Assembly (NCBI RefSeq): GCF_964340395.1
Contig: NC_135571.1
Coordinates: 12,446,440-12,510,439, forward strand
Direction: 5' to 3'
Length of the DNA: 64,000 bases
Source of the DNA: Glandiceps talaboti
Lineage: Eukaryota > Hemichordata > Enteropneusta > Spengelidae
The notes beneath the pieces were generated by a model, which made no database searches, had not been told where the DNA came from, and saw only the letters and a program-made list of their open reading frames with translations. A program made the position numbers and the translations under genes. Positions 24,175-34,003 of this stretch are shown here, piece by piece. How positions within the stretch are numbered: the stretch's first letter is position 1; each line of letters starts with the position of its first letter.

Positions 24175-27100
24175 ACACTAACATACAGACAGACAAGACA
24201 CAGTCCACTTTCATACACAAATCTAGACAATACCAATTAATACTAAAAGTGACCTTGTACAGCTTACCTTTAATTTTATTCATATTGAGATTCTTGACAG
24301 CCTTAGCTGCATCTATAACATTTGTATACTGTACAAAGGCATAACCAAACATTTTACCATTTGTCATCTTTGGTATGCTGACCTCACTAATATCGCCATG
24401 GACACCAAACACAGACTGTAGATCAGCCTCTGAACACTGCAATAAACAAATTTATACATTTTTGTTCAGATTTACATACAACTAGCTAACTTCAAATGAG
24501 ATAAATTTATACTGGCATGAATAATTTGAATTTTGATAGCAAAATATTTTGTAAAAAAAAATCATCTTAATTCTGATTACCATGGTACTGAAGACATAGA
24601 ATTGATATTGGCATTGTAGTCTGGAATCCATGCAGATTGGGATTTTTAAAGCAAAATCTAAAATCTCAATCATGGAATTGATATCACCTTTGATACTTTT
24701 CCTACTATTTAGACAGAAAAATTTGAATTTTGATTGCAAAATTATAAATATCTTTTTATAACAAACTTGAATACAACCAATACATCTCTACATGTCATAC
24801 AGGTACATATTTTTTAAGACAGAAACTTATAAGTGCTTTCACTACGTCACGTGTCGCATGCTGCTGCACATGCTATTGAAAACAAAATGGATTACAACCC
24901 CAAAGTGGAAGTGGCTGCAACCTACCTAAAATGAGTGCACCTCCAACAACAAAACATTTCGAAATAGCGCTATTTACTTATTTCAAACTTCTGTAAAAAG
25001 CTCAGAAGTGAAACTTGATATAGACTAATTGTGTAATGAATAACTACCAAAAAAATATGACAGTACCTTAAAACTAAGATTTCTCACAATAAGTCTGGAG
25101 TTCTTCATATTTTTAAATGATTTTCGTTTCCTTGCCAACAAATCTGCATTCACTTTTTTACCTGTTGGAAATAAAAGTGAAAAATAAATTATGAAATATT
25201 AATATTATGATTTTATTAATATTAGTTTTTTTTAATCACTACTAAAAATGTATTGTAATAATAATATTTCTGTTCCAAATTAGGGATGATCGCACAATGT
25301 CGCAGAAGCTCAATAATTGAACTTCGTACGTCTAGGGTGGGAGGGCATCAGTGCGATTGCTGAACTTCATTTTCACACCTCTAATCAAATTTCGACAGAA
25401 AACTTTCACTCCTTCAATGATAATAGCTTTTGTATATACTACTGAGATGTTGAGAAGTTGATAAATTTACTTCTAATGTGAGATATGGTGATCGAAGTTC
25501 ATAGTAGACAGATCAAAACATCGCAATTATTTCACATTTATCATTCCAAAATGAGTACTGTCAAAATTAATTCTAGGAACCACAAACAACAATATATCTT
25601 ACAAAATTTCATCAAAATATCTGAATAAAATGTTCCAAACATTTCTCCTCTACTGTTACCATTCTAACATTTCAAACACAAGATAAAATTAACAAATTTT
25701 CTTTAACTTACTTTTAATTTTTTTGCGATGTAACCTGCCAATGGCCGCTTTAGCGTCTTTACATCTTTCATATACAACATGTACCGACGTTTCATTGCCT
25801 TCTACGACTGGAAACTGGATTTCCTCTACATGCTCTGTTCTCCTACAGGGTCAAGGGTCAAAGGTCAAATCAACCATCTTAGAGTGACCCTATTTTTTTG
25901 TTTCTCATTACCCGACCGTCCAACAAAGCTGACATCAAAATATTTTTTTTTTCATTTTCGCTTGTCTCTAAGATTTTGTGGAACAGCACCCTCTCTGGCA
26001 AGAATAAGCAAGTGTCTGTACTGTTGATGTCATCAACAGTCAAAGCGGTGGCGTTGACACTTGTTCACGAACAGAGCACTTCTTACATGATGGAAATTAT
26101 TCAAATTGGGGGAAGGGTTTAACAGGAGAAACAATGGTTTTGTGGTGTTGTTCAATAAATCAAATTAATTAAATCAAATTGAGGAACAGGAGAGCCAGAG
26201 AAACATGAAGAATATCATTTTTTAAACATTTTTTTAAAATTCACAACTGACCCATAGCTATGGAAAAATAATGAGAAACAAAAAAATAATGCCACCCTTA
26301 TTATTATAACATGTATTTGTGTTACCATATTCTAGTTTCTATGTATATTATGAATCCGGTTTGGAAACTGTACAATGCTGGTTGTGTAGTCATGATGGTT
26401 GAATGGTTAGAGTGGCTGGCTTGTAATCTGTACATTGCTGGTTGTGGAATGGTCGCCACAAGAGCAGCACCCTAGTGCCCTAGTGCTGAAGAAGCAGGAG
26501 GAAACTAGAGTACCCGGGGAAAACCTGCGTTGTTCAGCAGGGTCAAACTGAGTCTCAACCTTCTTATACAGCACCTGGTTAGATTTTCATCAAACCCAGC
26601 TAATACTTAGCAGGTTCGTACCCAGTCTGCAGATGTAACCATGTAAGAGACACCCGAGCTATCTACTCAGTCACCAACTTCTCCTACTACTTTATCAACA
26701 TTTATTTAATCTTCATGTTTATGTAAGTTACTGAATGATGATTTTTTTTTTGAAGGATGGTACCAGGGTAATGACGAGTCACTTTCAGTGTGTGTATAAC
26801 CTTTACTATCAGACTTTCCAAAATGCATACAGAGAGACTATCTCTATATTTCAATTAACCCTTTCATTCCTAGAGACGACATTGGAATAAATAGAAACTT
26901 GATTGTAAGAACATTTACTAAAATTTAAGAATATAACTTCATTGGGAAGTAATATTTCTTGAATTCTGGTCTAAAATAAAGTTGATCTTTTTCCAAAAAT
27001 TACAGAGAAACAAGAATTTTTGATCAAAAATTTTGGCGGGAAAGTTTCTAGTCCTGAAAGGGTTAAAAACACATTTTAGCAGTGATACATAACCCTTGCT

Positions 27101-29372
27101 CCACAGCTGGTTGATCCCTTGGTCCCTTACTTTTCTGATTTTGTTTCCTAAATCAAAACTTGATGAAAACATCGTGATAGAAGAACTTACTTTAAAAGTT
27201 TCTCAATATCTTCTTTATCGACATCTTCTGGAAGTTTAGTAATCACCACAGTTCTTGTTAAATTAGTGTAAGACGTCTTTTTATCATCTTTAGTGGAAGA
27301 CGTCTTTTTCTCTTCTTCAGTTGTCTTCGGAGTGTCAACTGGAATTTAAGTAAATACATATCAGTGTTATAGTCAGTGTGCCCCTTAGCCAATTTGACGT
27401 GCCACTGACTGACACACACAATTTCTAGTGACGCACCAAAAGAACTCGGGTAGATTTTACCTACTTGCCACCCTTAACAAAAAACACTGGTAGGGAACCC
27501 TGGTAAAATGACAGGGGAACTCAGGTAGATTTTACCTACTTACCATCCTTAACAAAAACAATGGTAATGATGAACTAATTATAGAATCAACAGGGTACGT
27601 GGTTAGGATTGAGTATGAGATGTGGATCACATAGAGAGAGGAATCTACCTTGATCAAAAAGACATGACATATGGTACCAACTACTTGGAATCTATGTTAA
27701 TGTTATAAATATTTACTTATGTTAATGTCTTCTGCTTCTTTTCTTTTCTTAGTTTTATACTCCTTGTTGGCAAAGTCAATAAGCAGTTTTCGTCCCTCCA
27801 TTCGTACTGTAGATGTCTTTGCCTTCTCCGCATCATCCCTTCAAGAAAAAACAATTTTGTAACATCATGCCACTTAACTACATGTATGTTGTAAATTCAA
27901 TATGAGACAATATACAAGGTACAAGCCTTGATATTATCTTTGAACAGATCTAGAATACATGGATTATATACTCTGGTCATTCTACGTCACAACAACCTGG
28001 GTCTATGTTACTGGTTCTGCGGTGATCAAAATAAAAGTAAAAAATGTTCCAAATCACTATTATTTTGCCTAATTTTTTTAATTATATCATTTCCCAATAT
28101 TTTTTTTCATTCAGCTGGAAAATACTCGTGATCTAAGAGTTTGTTACTACTCATCTAGCAACTCATAGTGACAAATTACCATCCTACAACTTTCACAAAC
28201 AATTTGTACATGATACATGAAAATGCTGAAAACAAGACCCAGAAGCTAGTGTCTGTACAGCAGTTTGAATTTCTTGCATTTGCATAGATTAGCCATAATC
28301 CTCTTTATATAGGGCAGTTCTGTGTTTAAAGGGCAATGTTTTAATCCTTGGTCAGCACATTCTGTGTAATCTAAAAAGTGAAGCAATAAGGATTACATAA
28401 CGTCATTCTTTTCTTTTGTAATAACTTTTTCTACAGCTCTGTCAGATAAGTGTTTTTTACAAACCAAACTGGGCAGGGGTGAACAAATCATTTTGTGAAT
28501 TGGTGGTCCCCGGACCGGTGCCTTAAAAAATCCAGTGGTCCTCGCTGAAAGAATTAGTGGTCCAATGTCCCGCTAATGTGAAACATTAAATCTTGCCTAT
28601 GAATCTGTATATTCAAACGACTTTTTAACATAGTTATTAACAGTAAGGTACAGACAAGGTAAAATTTGTGTGGTTCGCCCCCAAAAAATCAGAAGTCCCG
28701 GACCCAGCACCAGTGGATTTGTTCACGCCTTGGTGGGCCTTTAAATTAAGTACTTACTTGAGCGCAAAGGTCACGTAACCAAAACCTCTACATTCAGCTG
28801 CTCCTACAATAAAAAAAATGTGTTCGGATTGATTTTATTAACTTTCAGACTTTTATCTTTATCCTTGAGATTCTACTGCCATCACTAGGACCATCTACGA
28901 TTTAGCTTAAATGTAGGTCATAATCATGTGTATTGACTATGCGACTCGGAAGCACGGTCCGTACTGTGACGGTACGTTAACTTATCAATGATCAAGGCTG
29001 GCCTGCGCATGGATTTATCTCTCCCCTAATACATCCATGGTCTGTTCATGCATGTCTCTAGCTCTGGATGTATACGCTACGAGGTTCGACACGTCTTCCC
29101 CCTCACGGAGGAACGGAGAAGACGTGTCGACACCCCGTATCGACGGTATCGTATATTTTCAGAGCTACATGTAGGATGTCGCATGGATGGACCATGGTCC
29201 AGGTTGTATACTTGTACTTGTAACAGCACGCGATCAGTAAAATCCTACCTTTGTTCTTCACAACAAAACATCTTTTAAGAGGTCCAATCTCACTGAACGT
29301 CTCTTCCAGTTTATCATTTGTTGTCGAGTACGGTAGATTTCGAACGAACAACGTGCTACAGGGGGCCGCCAT
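15929..29372 (-). CDS. RBM28: RBM28 (yeast Nop4-like) nucleolar RNA-binding protein
   Basis: Seventeen coding exons join in frame to 786 aa: 29372-29249, 28803-28758, 27838-27717, 27338-27191, 25842-25712, 25161-25067, 24436-24268, 23536-23387, 22965-22785, 21790-21681, 21311-21238, 20540-20390, 19698-19478, 18362-18213, 17602-17528, 16760-16500, 16081-15929. RRM1 is at about residues 6-82 (TLFVRNLP; RGFGYVTF). A degenerate RRM-like segment lies at about 120-190. RRM2 is at about 213-291 (RLIVRNLSF; FGYAFVQY). An acidic Ser/Glu/Asp tract covers about 297-375. RRM3 is at about 383-467 (KTVFIRNIPF; GCAFIKF). The family block RNLHLAREGLI..GTKAAE precedes RRM4 at about 541-635 (LSVHNLPK; LGYAFVTF). 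The Lys-rich tail ends FKWFE, close to the human KWFDS end. Human RBM28 is about 759 aa. In the family the protein acts in the nucleolus in large-subunit pre-rRNA processing. Start: ATG on the minus strand, followed at once by RRM1. Confidence 0.93.
16160..16225. repeat. (CCCA)n-rich microsatellite
   Basis: Repeated CCCA/CCCAT units in RBM28 intron 16. Confidence 0.85.
16247..16515 (-). repeat. 51-bp tandem repeat across the RBM28 exon 16 donor
   Basis: Six units spaced exactly 51 bp apart (cores at 16247, 16298, 16349, 16400, 16451, 16502). On the minus strand each unit starts CAGGT(G/A)CCTG and continues with a donor-like GTAAGT in five of six; the unit at 16451 has GTACAT instead. The frame stays open through all units. 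Two alternating 17-aa types are encoded, one like PQVPVVSISCKSHMFSK and one like PQVPAVHIRHECQTFRK. The first donor gives the RBM28 exon 16 end used here (16500), in phase with exon 17. Use of later donors would add 17 residues at a time. Confidence 0.85.
16840..17440. repeat. 90-bp tandem array in RBM28 intron 15
   Basis: About six and a half units spaced 90 bp, each with GACTTGCATGGCACCAGGG and GTGTATACACTAGTATAGC-type segments. The array lies between exon 16 (from 16760) and exon 15 (to 17528). Confidence 0.9.
18048..18174. repeat. (GT)n-rich microsatellite in RBM28 intron 14
   Basis: GT runs interrupted by TATG/CATG, about 40 bp from the exon 14 donor. Confidence 0.9.
18412..19062. repeat. 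68-bp tandem array in RBM28 intron 13
   Basis: About ten units with CATGCTAGAGGGTCAAAAT and AGAACAAGATGGTCGACC, some variants with AGAG(A/G)GTC and GGT(C/T)GACC. It begins about 50 bp upstream of exon 14 on the minus strand. Confidence 0.9.
20095..20290. repeat. 66-bp tandem repeat, three copies, RBM28 intron 12
   Basis: Three near-identical units starting at 20095, 20161 and 20227 with GTGTGGCTAGCCAGGTGAGT. Open frames on both strands are repeat artefacts. Confidence 0.9.
20598..20920. mobile_element. Short inverted-repeat element, family D copy 1 (RBM28 intron 11)
   Basis: The right end has TTTAGTTTGTGTCTATCTTA and the left end has the reverse complement, TAAGATAGACACAAACTAAA, plus a second partial left end 50 bp further out. 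The interior matches 62445-62767 in inverted orientation (CAATAGTTTACCACTGTTCT-type sequence). No protein frame, so non-autonomous. Confidence 0.55.
21877..22110. repeat. (GACA)n-rich microsatellite in RBM28 intron 9
   Basis: GACA/GAGACA units with GATGGGCAGACAGA interspersions. Open frames on both strands are low complexity. Confidence 0.9.
22243..22550. repeat. About 105-bp tandem repeat, three copies, RBM28 intron 9
   Basis: Units contain ACTTAT(A/C)AAAGTATAAAC, CATAACTCTGTTTA(C/T)TGATAG and GATGGAGTCTGACAG, starting near 22247, 22353 and 22459. Confidence 0.8.
23682..24180. repeat. (CATA)n-dominated microsatellite block in RBM28 intron 7
   Basis: About 500 bp of CATA with CA runs and two repeats of a higher-order unit marked by CAGTGATACTTACATACA (near 23717 and 23853), about 136 bp apart. 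Confidence 0.95.
25262..25500. repeat. Dispersed repeat, inverted relative to 43965-44165
   Basis: GATTGCTGAACTTCATTTT, CACTCCTTCAATGATAA and TGAGATGTTGAGAAGTTGAT here reappear reverse-complemented at 43965-44165. It lies in RBM28 intron 5. Confidence 0.6.
26380..26690 (+). mobile_element. Possible tRNA-derived SINE-like repeat
   Basis: GGTTGAATGGTTAGAGTGGC resembles a tRNA-type A-box region. It is followed about 100 bp later by GGAGGAAACTAGAGTACCCG, a block reminiscent of conserved SINE body sequence in marine animals. The B box is poor. The call rests on remembered similarity only. Confidence 0.3.
27363..27441. repeat. Dispersed repeat with GACACACACAATTTCTAGTG
   Basis: GCCAATTTGACGTGCCACTG and the phrase in the name recur twice in tandem at about 61700-61875. 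Confidence 0.65.
27940..28190. mobile_element. Fold-back element, family C copy 1 (RBM28 intron 2)
   Basis: A diverged relative of 36440-36770 (TATACTCTGGTCATTCTACG; CATTCAGCTGGAAAATACTC). The right arm of the palindrome is degraded. Confidence 0.5.
29088..29137. repeat. Short perfect inverted repeat in RBM28 intron 1
   Basis: CGACACGTCTTC and GAAGACGTGTCG are separated by about 22 bp and could form a stem. It lies about 110 bp downstream of the exon 1 donor. Confidence 0.5.
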
Positions 29373-30340
29373 ATTGCGAATGTGTTTTGCAAGTTTATTC
29401 TTTTCTCCAATGACATAGCGCCCCCAACGCTACATGATAAAACGTCTCTTGTTTTTAGAAATTGTCTGCAGTGGCAGGTGATGTACTAGATTGGCACCAG
29501 TCCCTTGGGAATTTTTTTAAGTGTCATATTCTTCATTTTTACTTTTGTACATGAAAATTTCAACATTTAAAAAATATTTTTGCCAGTTACTGTTCATTAT
29601 CACTCATGCACTCAGCAATAACGAATGAAAGAATGAAAAGAATCCCATAGACTTGAGCAAGTCCCATGAACGACTGATCAAGTGAAAGACATATACTAAT
29701 AACACACACACACACACACACACACATGTACACACGCACAATCAATCAATCAATCAATCAATCAGAGTTCTAGATACAGACAACATTCACAGCAGACATT
29801 GACCATTTCATTACATACCTTTTTTCTTTTGTTTTTACACATACAAAACACAGTTCTTTTCCATAGAATATTTCAAAACATACAATCTTCAATCAGAACA
29901 AAAAAGATGAATTATAAGATTCCACAAAACTTTATTCGTGTGAATGAAATTCATACACATCCTTAAACCACAGAAATCAATGCAAGTGATTTAAACTGAT
30001 AAATGTAACGTGTCTGTGCTTGATACAACTCCATACCGGTACAATGCTACAATGGTTAATTATATCATCACTTCTTGTAATCCAGACTGAGCATGCTCAG
30101 AAGCAAAGAACTATGGGATTATTTGTGGTTATCGTAATACTAGTACCTAAACCCGAGCTACCGATAAAATAAACCTTCCAAAATGGTCAGGGTGACTATT
30201 TGTCAGCAATAAAGAATATTTTTTTTAGTTCAAAAACGGGCTCTTGGAATTGGGTTTGCCAGATTTACGAAATGTATGGTCAGTCGGGTCACACAAGTGT
30301 CCAGGTTAACAGTTGTGACATGAATCTCCAGATATTAATC
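29373..30340. other. RBM28 upstream region and spacer, no gene seen
   Basis: The base composition just above the RBM28 ATG is unremarkable and no TATA box is visible. A (CA)n run at about 29701-29728 and a (CAAT)n run at about 29740-29764 follow. No coding exon is supported. Confidence 0.4.
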
Positions 30341-30360
30341 ACTATTACATAGATTTAAAA

Positions 30361-31015
30361 TTAGTGATTATTTGACTCAATCAGAATTACATTTCTGGAA
30401 ATTGCAAATGTTGTGAGGTGATTACAAAGACACAAAGTGTAATCTGATGTGGATTCTTGGGATGCCTACAAGAAAAGAAACAGAAATTTATCTTGAGTTA
30501 CTTAGAAGTATGCCCATAGAGTTCTCAACAATGACATACAATCCATCTTAAAAAATCCATTATGACTGCGATATTTATCTCTCCATCAACTACCTTGAAG
30601 TGATGTCAGTGAAACTCATCATGTCAGATCGCCCTCAAACAATTAATCCGATTGGCTGCCATCTACAACTCAATGTCCAATGGGGTTTACTGTAGCAAAA
30701 ACTGACTTTTTATATAATATCTCTAGAGCACAAGAGAAACCAAACTTCTATAACATTTCATTTCACAATTTATAAGAATACATTGTTGCCCATAATAAGT
30801 TAGAGTGAAAGTACATGTCTCGTGCATAATACTTTCAAAGCTCAACTGTTATTTCATCACTTGAACTCCTACTGTCTCTACATCGCCAAATGAAGGTTAG
30901 ATTTCTTTGTCCAATTGCAATCTGAGTGAACTGATTGTGAATCTTACCTGAAACAGCGGTTATTCTTGAAAGTATGCTGACATATACACCCACGAAAACG
31001 ATTGCTTTCATTTTA
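30361..31015 (-). pseudogene. Internally deleted inverted copy of the LamG/GAIN/GPS gene
   Basis: The minus strand has an exon 1 copy at 31015-30952 (three differences in 64 nt from 34004-34067) with its GTAAGATTCA donor. It also has a last-exon copy at 30465-30361 (105 nt, the same length as 44313-44417 and nearly identical, with stop TAA instead of TGA). Upstream sequence to about 31165 is also shared. Exons 2-9 are missing; the gap between the two is only 486 bp. Joining exon 1 (phase 1) to the last exon (phase 0) shifts the frame and gives a short product without a GPS, so I call it a pseudogene. A transcript reading into the first intron would give a short secreted peptide. Confidence 0.75.
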
Positions 31016-31358
31016 CTACACTCAACAGAGTAATCCTGTCCAGTCTGTCTTGCCACGCTACTGTCATCGGATTCATCAAATCAAACTATTAAAGTGGTTG
31101 TCAACTTGACTTGCTATTGGCTGTCAATGATTCTGTGTATGACCCGGATGTGTGGACACAATGGTGACATACATAATTTATTTGCCAGAAGTCATAAAGA
31201 AAACCAAATTAAGATATCAAGTGAGGAAAGGAATTAATTAAGTAAATACATCGGTAATGGAAGGCATATAAAAAAATATGACTTTAAACTCCTGGCTGGA
31301 CCACAAAAATAGTTTGTTCAAACTAGTCAGGTTTATGGCCCAAGGAAAACATATACAG

Positions 31359-31480
<122 letters not shown>

Positions 31481-31544
31481 CATAAAACAAAAACAAAAGC
31501 AAAACAAACAAACAAACAAACAAACAAAACAAAACAAAACAAAC

Positions 31545-33290
31545 ATATGCATGAAGGGTAATGTCTTAATACAAAAAATTACACCTGTGGAATATATAGA
31601 AAGGCAAACAAGGTTTATAACAATGTTACAATGGTGAGTATACGGTATTCAGGGCTCGAAATTAACAGTAGTCCCATGTCCACAGACTAACAATTCTTGT
31701 CATGGGGCCACCATAATTATTCAGTTGGTAGCCCATTCAGGCTACCATTGATTATGTGATGATTTAAAGGATGGAAGATTTACGGACATTAAAGTATTTT
31801 AATAACACACATTGACAATAGAGGAACCTTAACTTGTTTTTCAGTTCGAGAATATGGGACTACAGGGTCAGGTCACCATTCTTGGAGTATCACTCTCTGA
31901 AATTGGTAGCCCAGCAGAACCATAGACCCTGTTGGTGGAGGGTCTATGGCAGAATCAAAAAAGAAAAAAGCCCTGAGTATACATATATCAATATATATGT
32001 TTTATTCATACCTATTCATCTATTGAAAGACTTACAAAGAATATTTAAATGGTCAATTTTCCTACCAATTAACCTACCCGTCATGAATTATTTGTGGACA
32101 CTTTAAAAATGTTCTATATATGTTCATTGTGTTGTTATCCTTACCTGATCTAAAGAAAATGTGAATGTCCTGTTGTCAATCAATTATTCACCTTTTTAGT
32201 GGTGTATGTTTTAAAATTTAATAAACTTGATTAAATGTCAATTGTGTTAGAATACTTTTAATATCTTCTTGACAATAGTACCATAGAAGTAATATGTTTA
32301 ATACCTTATTTTTTTAAATATTGTTTGCGAATAAATTATTTACATAATTTGAACTGTTAAAACCCCCACAATGTCACCTTGAAAGTCTCAATATCCCGAT
32401 TAGCTTGTCAATCGATAAATCAATCAATCAGTCAGTCAGTCAGTCAGTCAGTCAGTCAGTCAGTCAATCGCCGATGACAATTTTCCATCATGGCTGACCA
32501 TCTTTACAAAGCAATGCTAACTAGTTCAATTCACTGCCATAGTTCTGAATCTTTCAGCCTCATGTTGGTTACTTCTTTGATGATGTCAGACCACCACATA
32601 TCCTTGGACATCCTCTCTTTTTTCCCTTCAACCATTCCTACCATTATTGCCTTTTACAGACTGTTTACTGACCTGGTTACATGACCAAAGTAGTTTCCCT
32701 TCCAGTTTCAGTACCAACAATGTCTATCTCTGCATGATTCTACCATTAATACAAATCCAATACATAAATGATATTTTTGTATGTACAATACAAATGTGAA
32801 CAATAGCCATGTCAGGCAGACTAACAAGAAAGTCTGGGTAACTAATCAAGTGATTCGCTGTAGCTACAATAGCCAAGCCAGGCAGACTAACAAGAAAGTC
32901 TGGATAAGTAATCAACTGGTTCACTGCAGCTCAGCAGAAGAATGAAAGATAGGATAAGATAGGAAAGGATAGGATAGGATACAAAGAGACGAAAAGTATA
33001 AAGTTGAATAATACAAGGATTTGCTTCAATAACTGTAACATCAAGATGCACAGTCTATTCTTTTTGGAATGCCTTTTTGTCATTTGATATTTCACTTGTC
33101 ATTAAAAACATTGTTAAGCTTTTGAAGAATTTTAATACTTAAAGTACTCGTGAACAAGTTTGATCATGAAAATCTCTGTACCTGTGTGTTAGTCTCTCAT
33201 TATACAAAATGTTGTTTAATATAAATTAGGTGTTTTTAATTTGTTCTCATTAATTTTGTATTGTAACGGTAATTTTTGCTGGTTGTCTTT
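31545..33290. other. Spacer between inverted gene copies, no gene seen
   Basis: Contains a (GTCA)n run at about 32425-32466, a duplicated stretch with AGGCAGACTAACAAGAAAGT (near 32814 and 32880) and a GATAGGATAG-like run at about 32948-32980. Confidence 0.45.
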
Positions 33291-33297
33291 TATTTCT

Positions 33298-33494
33298 ATG
33301 TATGTATGTATGTATGTATGTATGTATGTATGTATGTATGTATGTATGTATGTATGTACGTACGTATATACGTATGTACGTACGTACGTATGTATGTATG
33401 TATGTATGTATGTGTATGTGTGTATGTATGTATGTATGTATGTATGTATGGTTGGTTGTATGTATGTATGTATGTATGTATGTATGTATGTATG
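33298..33494. repeat. (TATG)n microsatellite with TACG variants
   Basis: About 200 bp, with a TACG-rich centre. Open frames in all registers are low complexity. Confidence 0.95.
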
Positions 33495-33539
33495 TTTGTT
33501 TTTTGGGGGTCCACATTTAAAGGTGTCCATCACATGTGT

Positions 33540-33668
33540 GTACTGCCTGACTAATGTGAAAGTTAAATAAATAAATAAATAAACAAACAAACAAACAAAC
33601 AAAATAAATAAACAAAATAAATAAATAAATAAATAAATAAATGAATAAATAAATAAATAAATAAATAT
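33540..33668 (+). mobile_element. Microsatellite-tailed retroposon 3' end, possible
   Basis: GTGAAAGTTAAATAAATAAA leads into a 100-bp (AAAT)n/(AAAC)n tail, the pattern left by non-LTR retroposon 3' ends. No coding part is retained. Confidence 0.3.
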
Positions 33669-34003
33669 ATTGAATCCACACCAAAGTAGCTCGATCTTTT
33701 CACCATGTTTAGTTAATTTTTACTTGTTCTCAAATACCTTAAAGTTTTATGGGTAAAAAGAATATTCAAACGAGTACTCTAACAAGAATAAAAAACTCCC
33801 TGCATGCAACACTGTCTCATTATACTAATCAATGTCAAGTGTATAGTAATTATCGTGTCCACACATCCAGGCCATACACAGAATCATTGACAGCCAATAG
33901 CATGTCAAGTTGACAAACCACATTACAAGTTTAAATTGATCAATACGATGACAGTAGTGTGGCAAGACAGACTGGACAGGATTACTCTGTTGAGTGTAGT
34001 AAA

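Noticed and set aside
29048-29278. 76-aa plus-strand open frame over RBM28 exon 1
   Set aside because: Overlaps the RBM28 exon antisense and consists mostly of small palindromic intron sequence.
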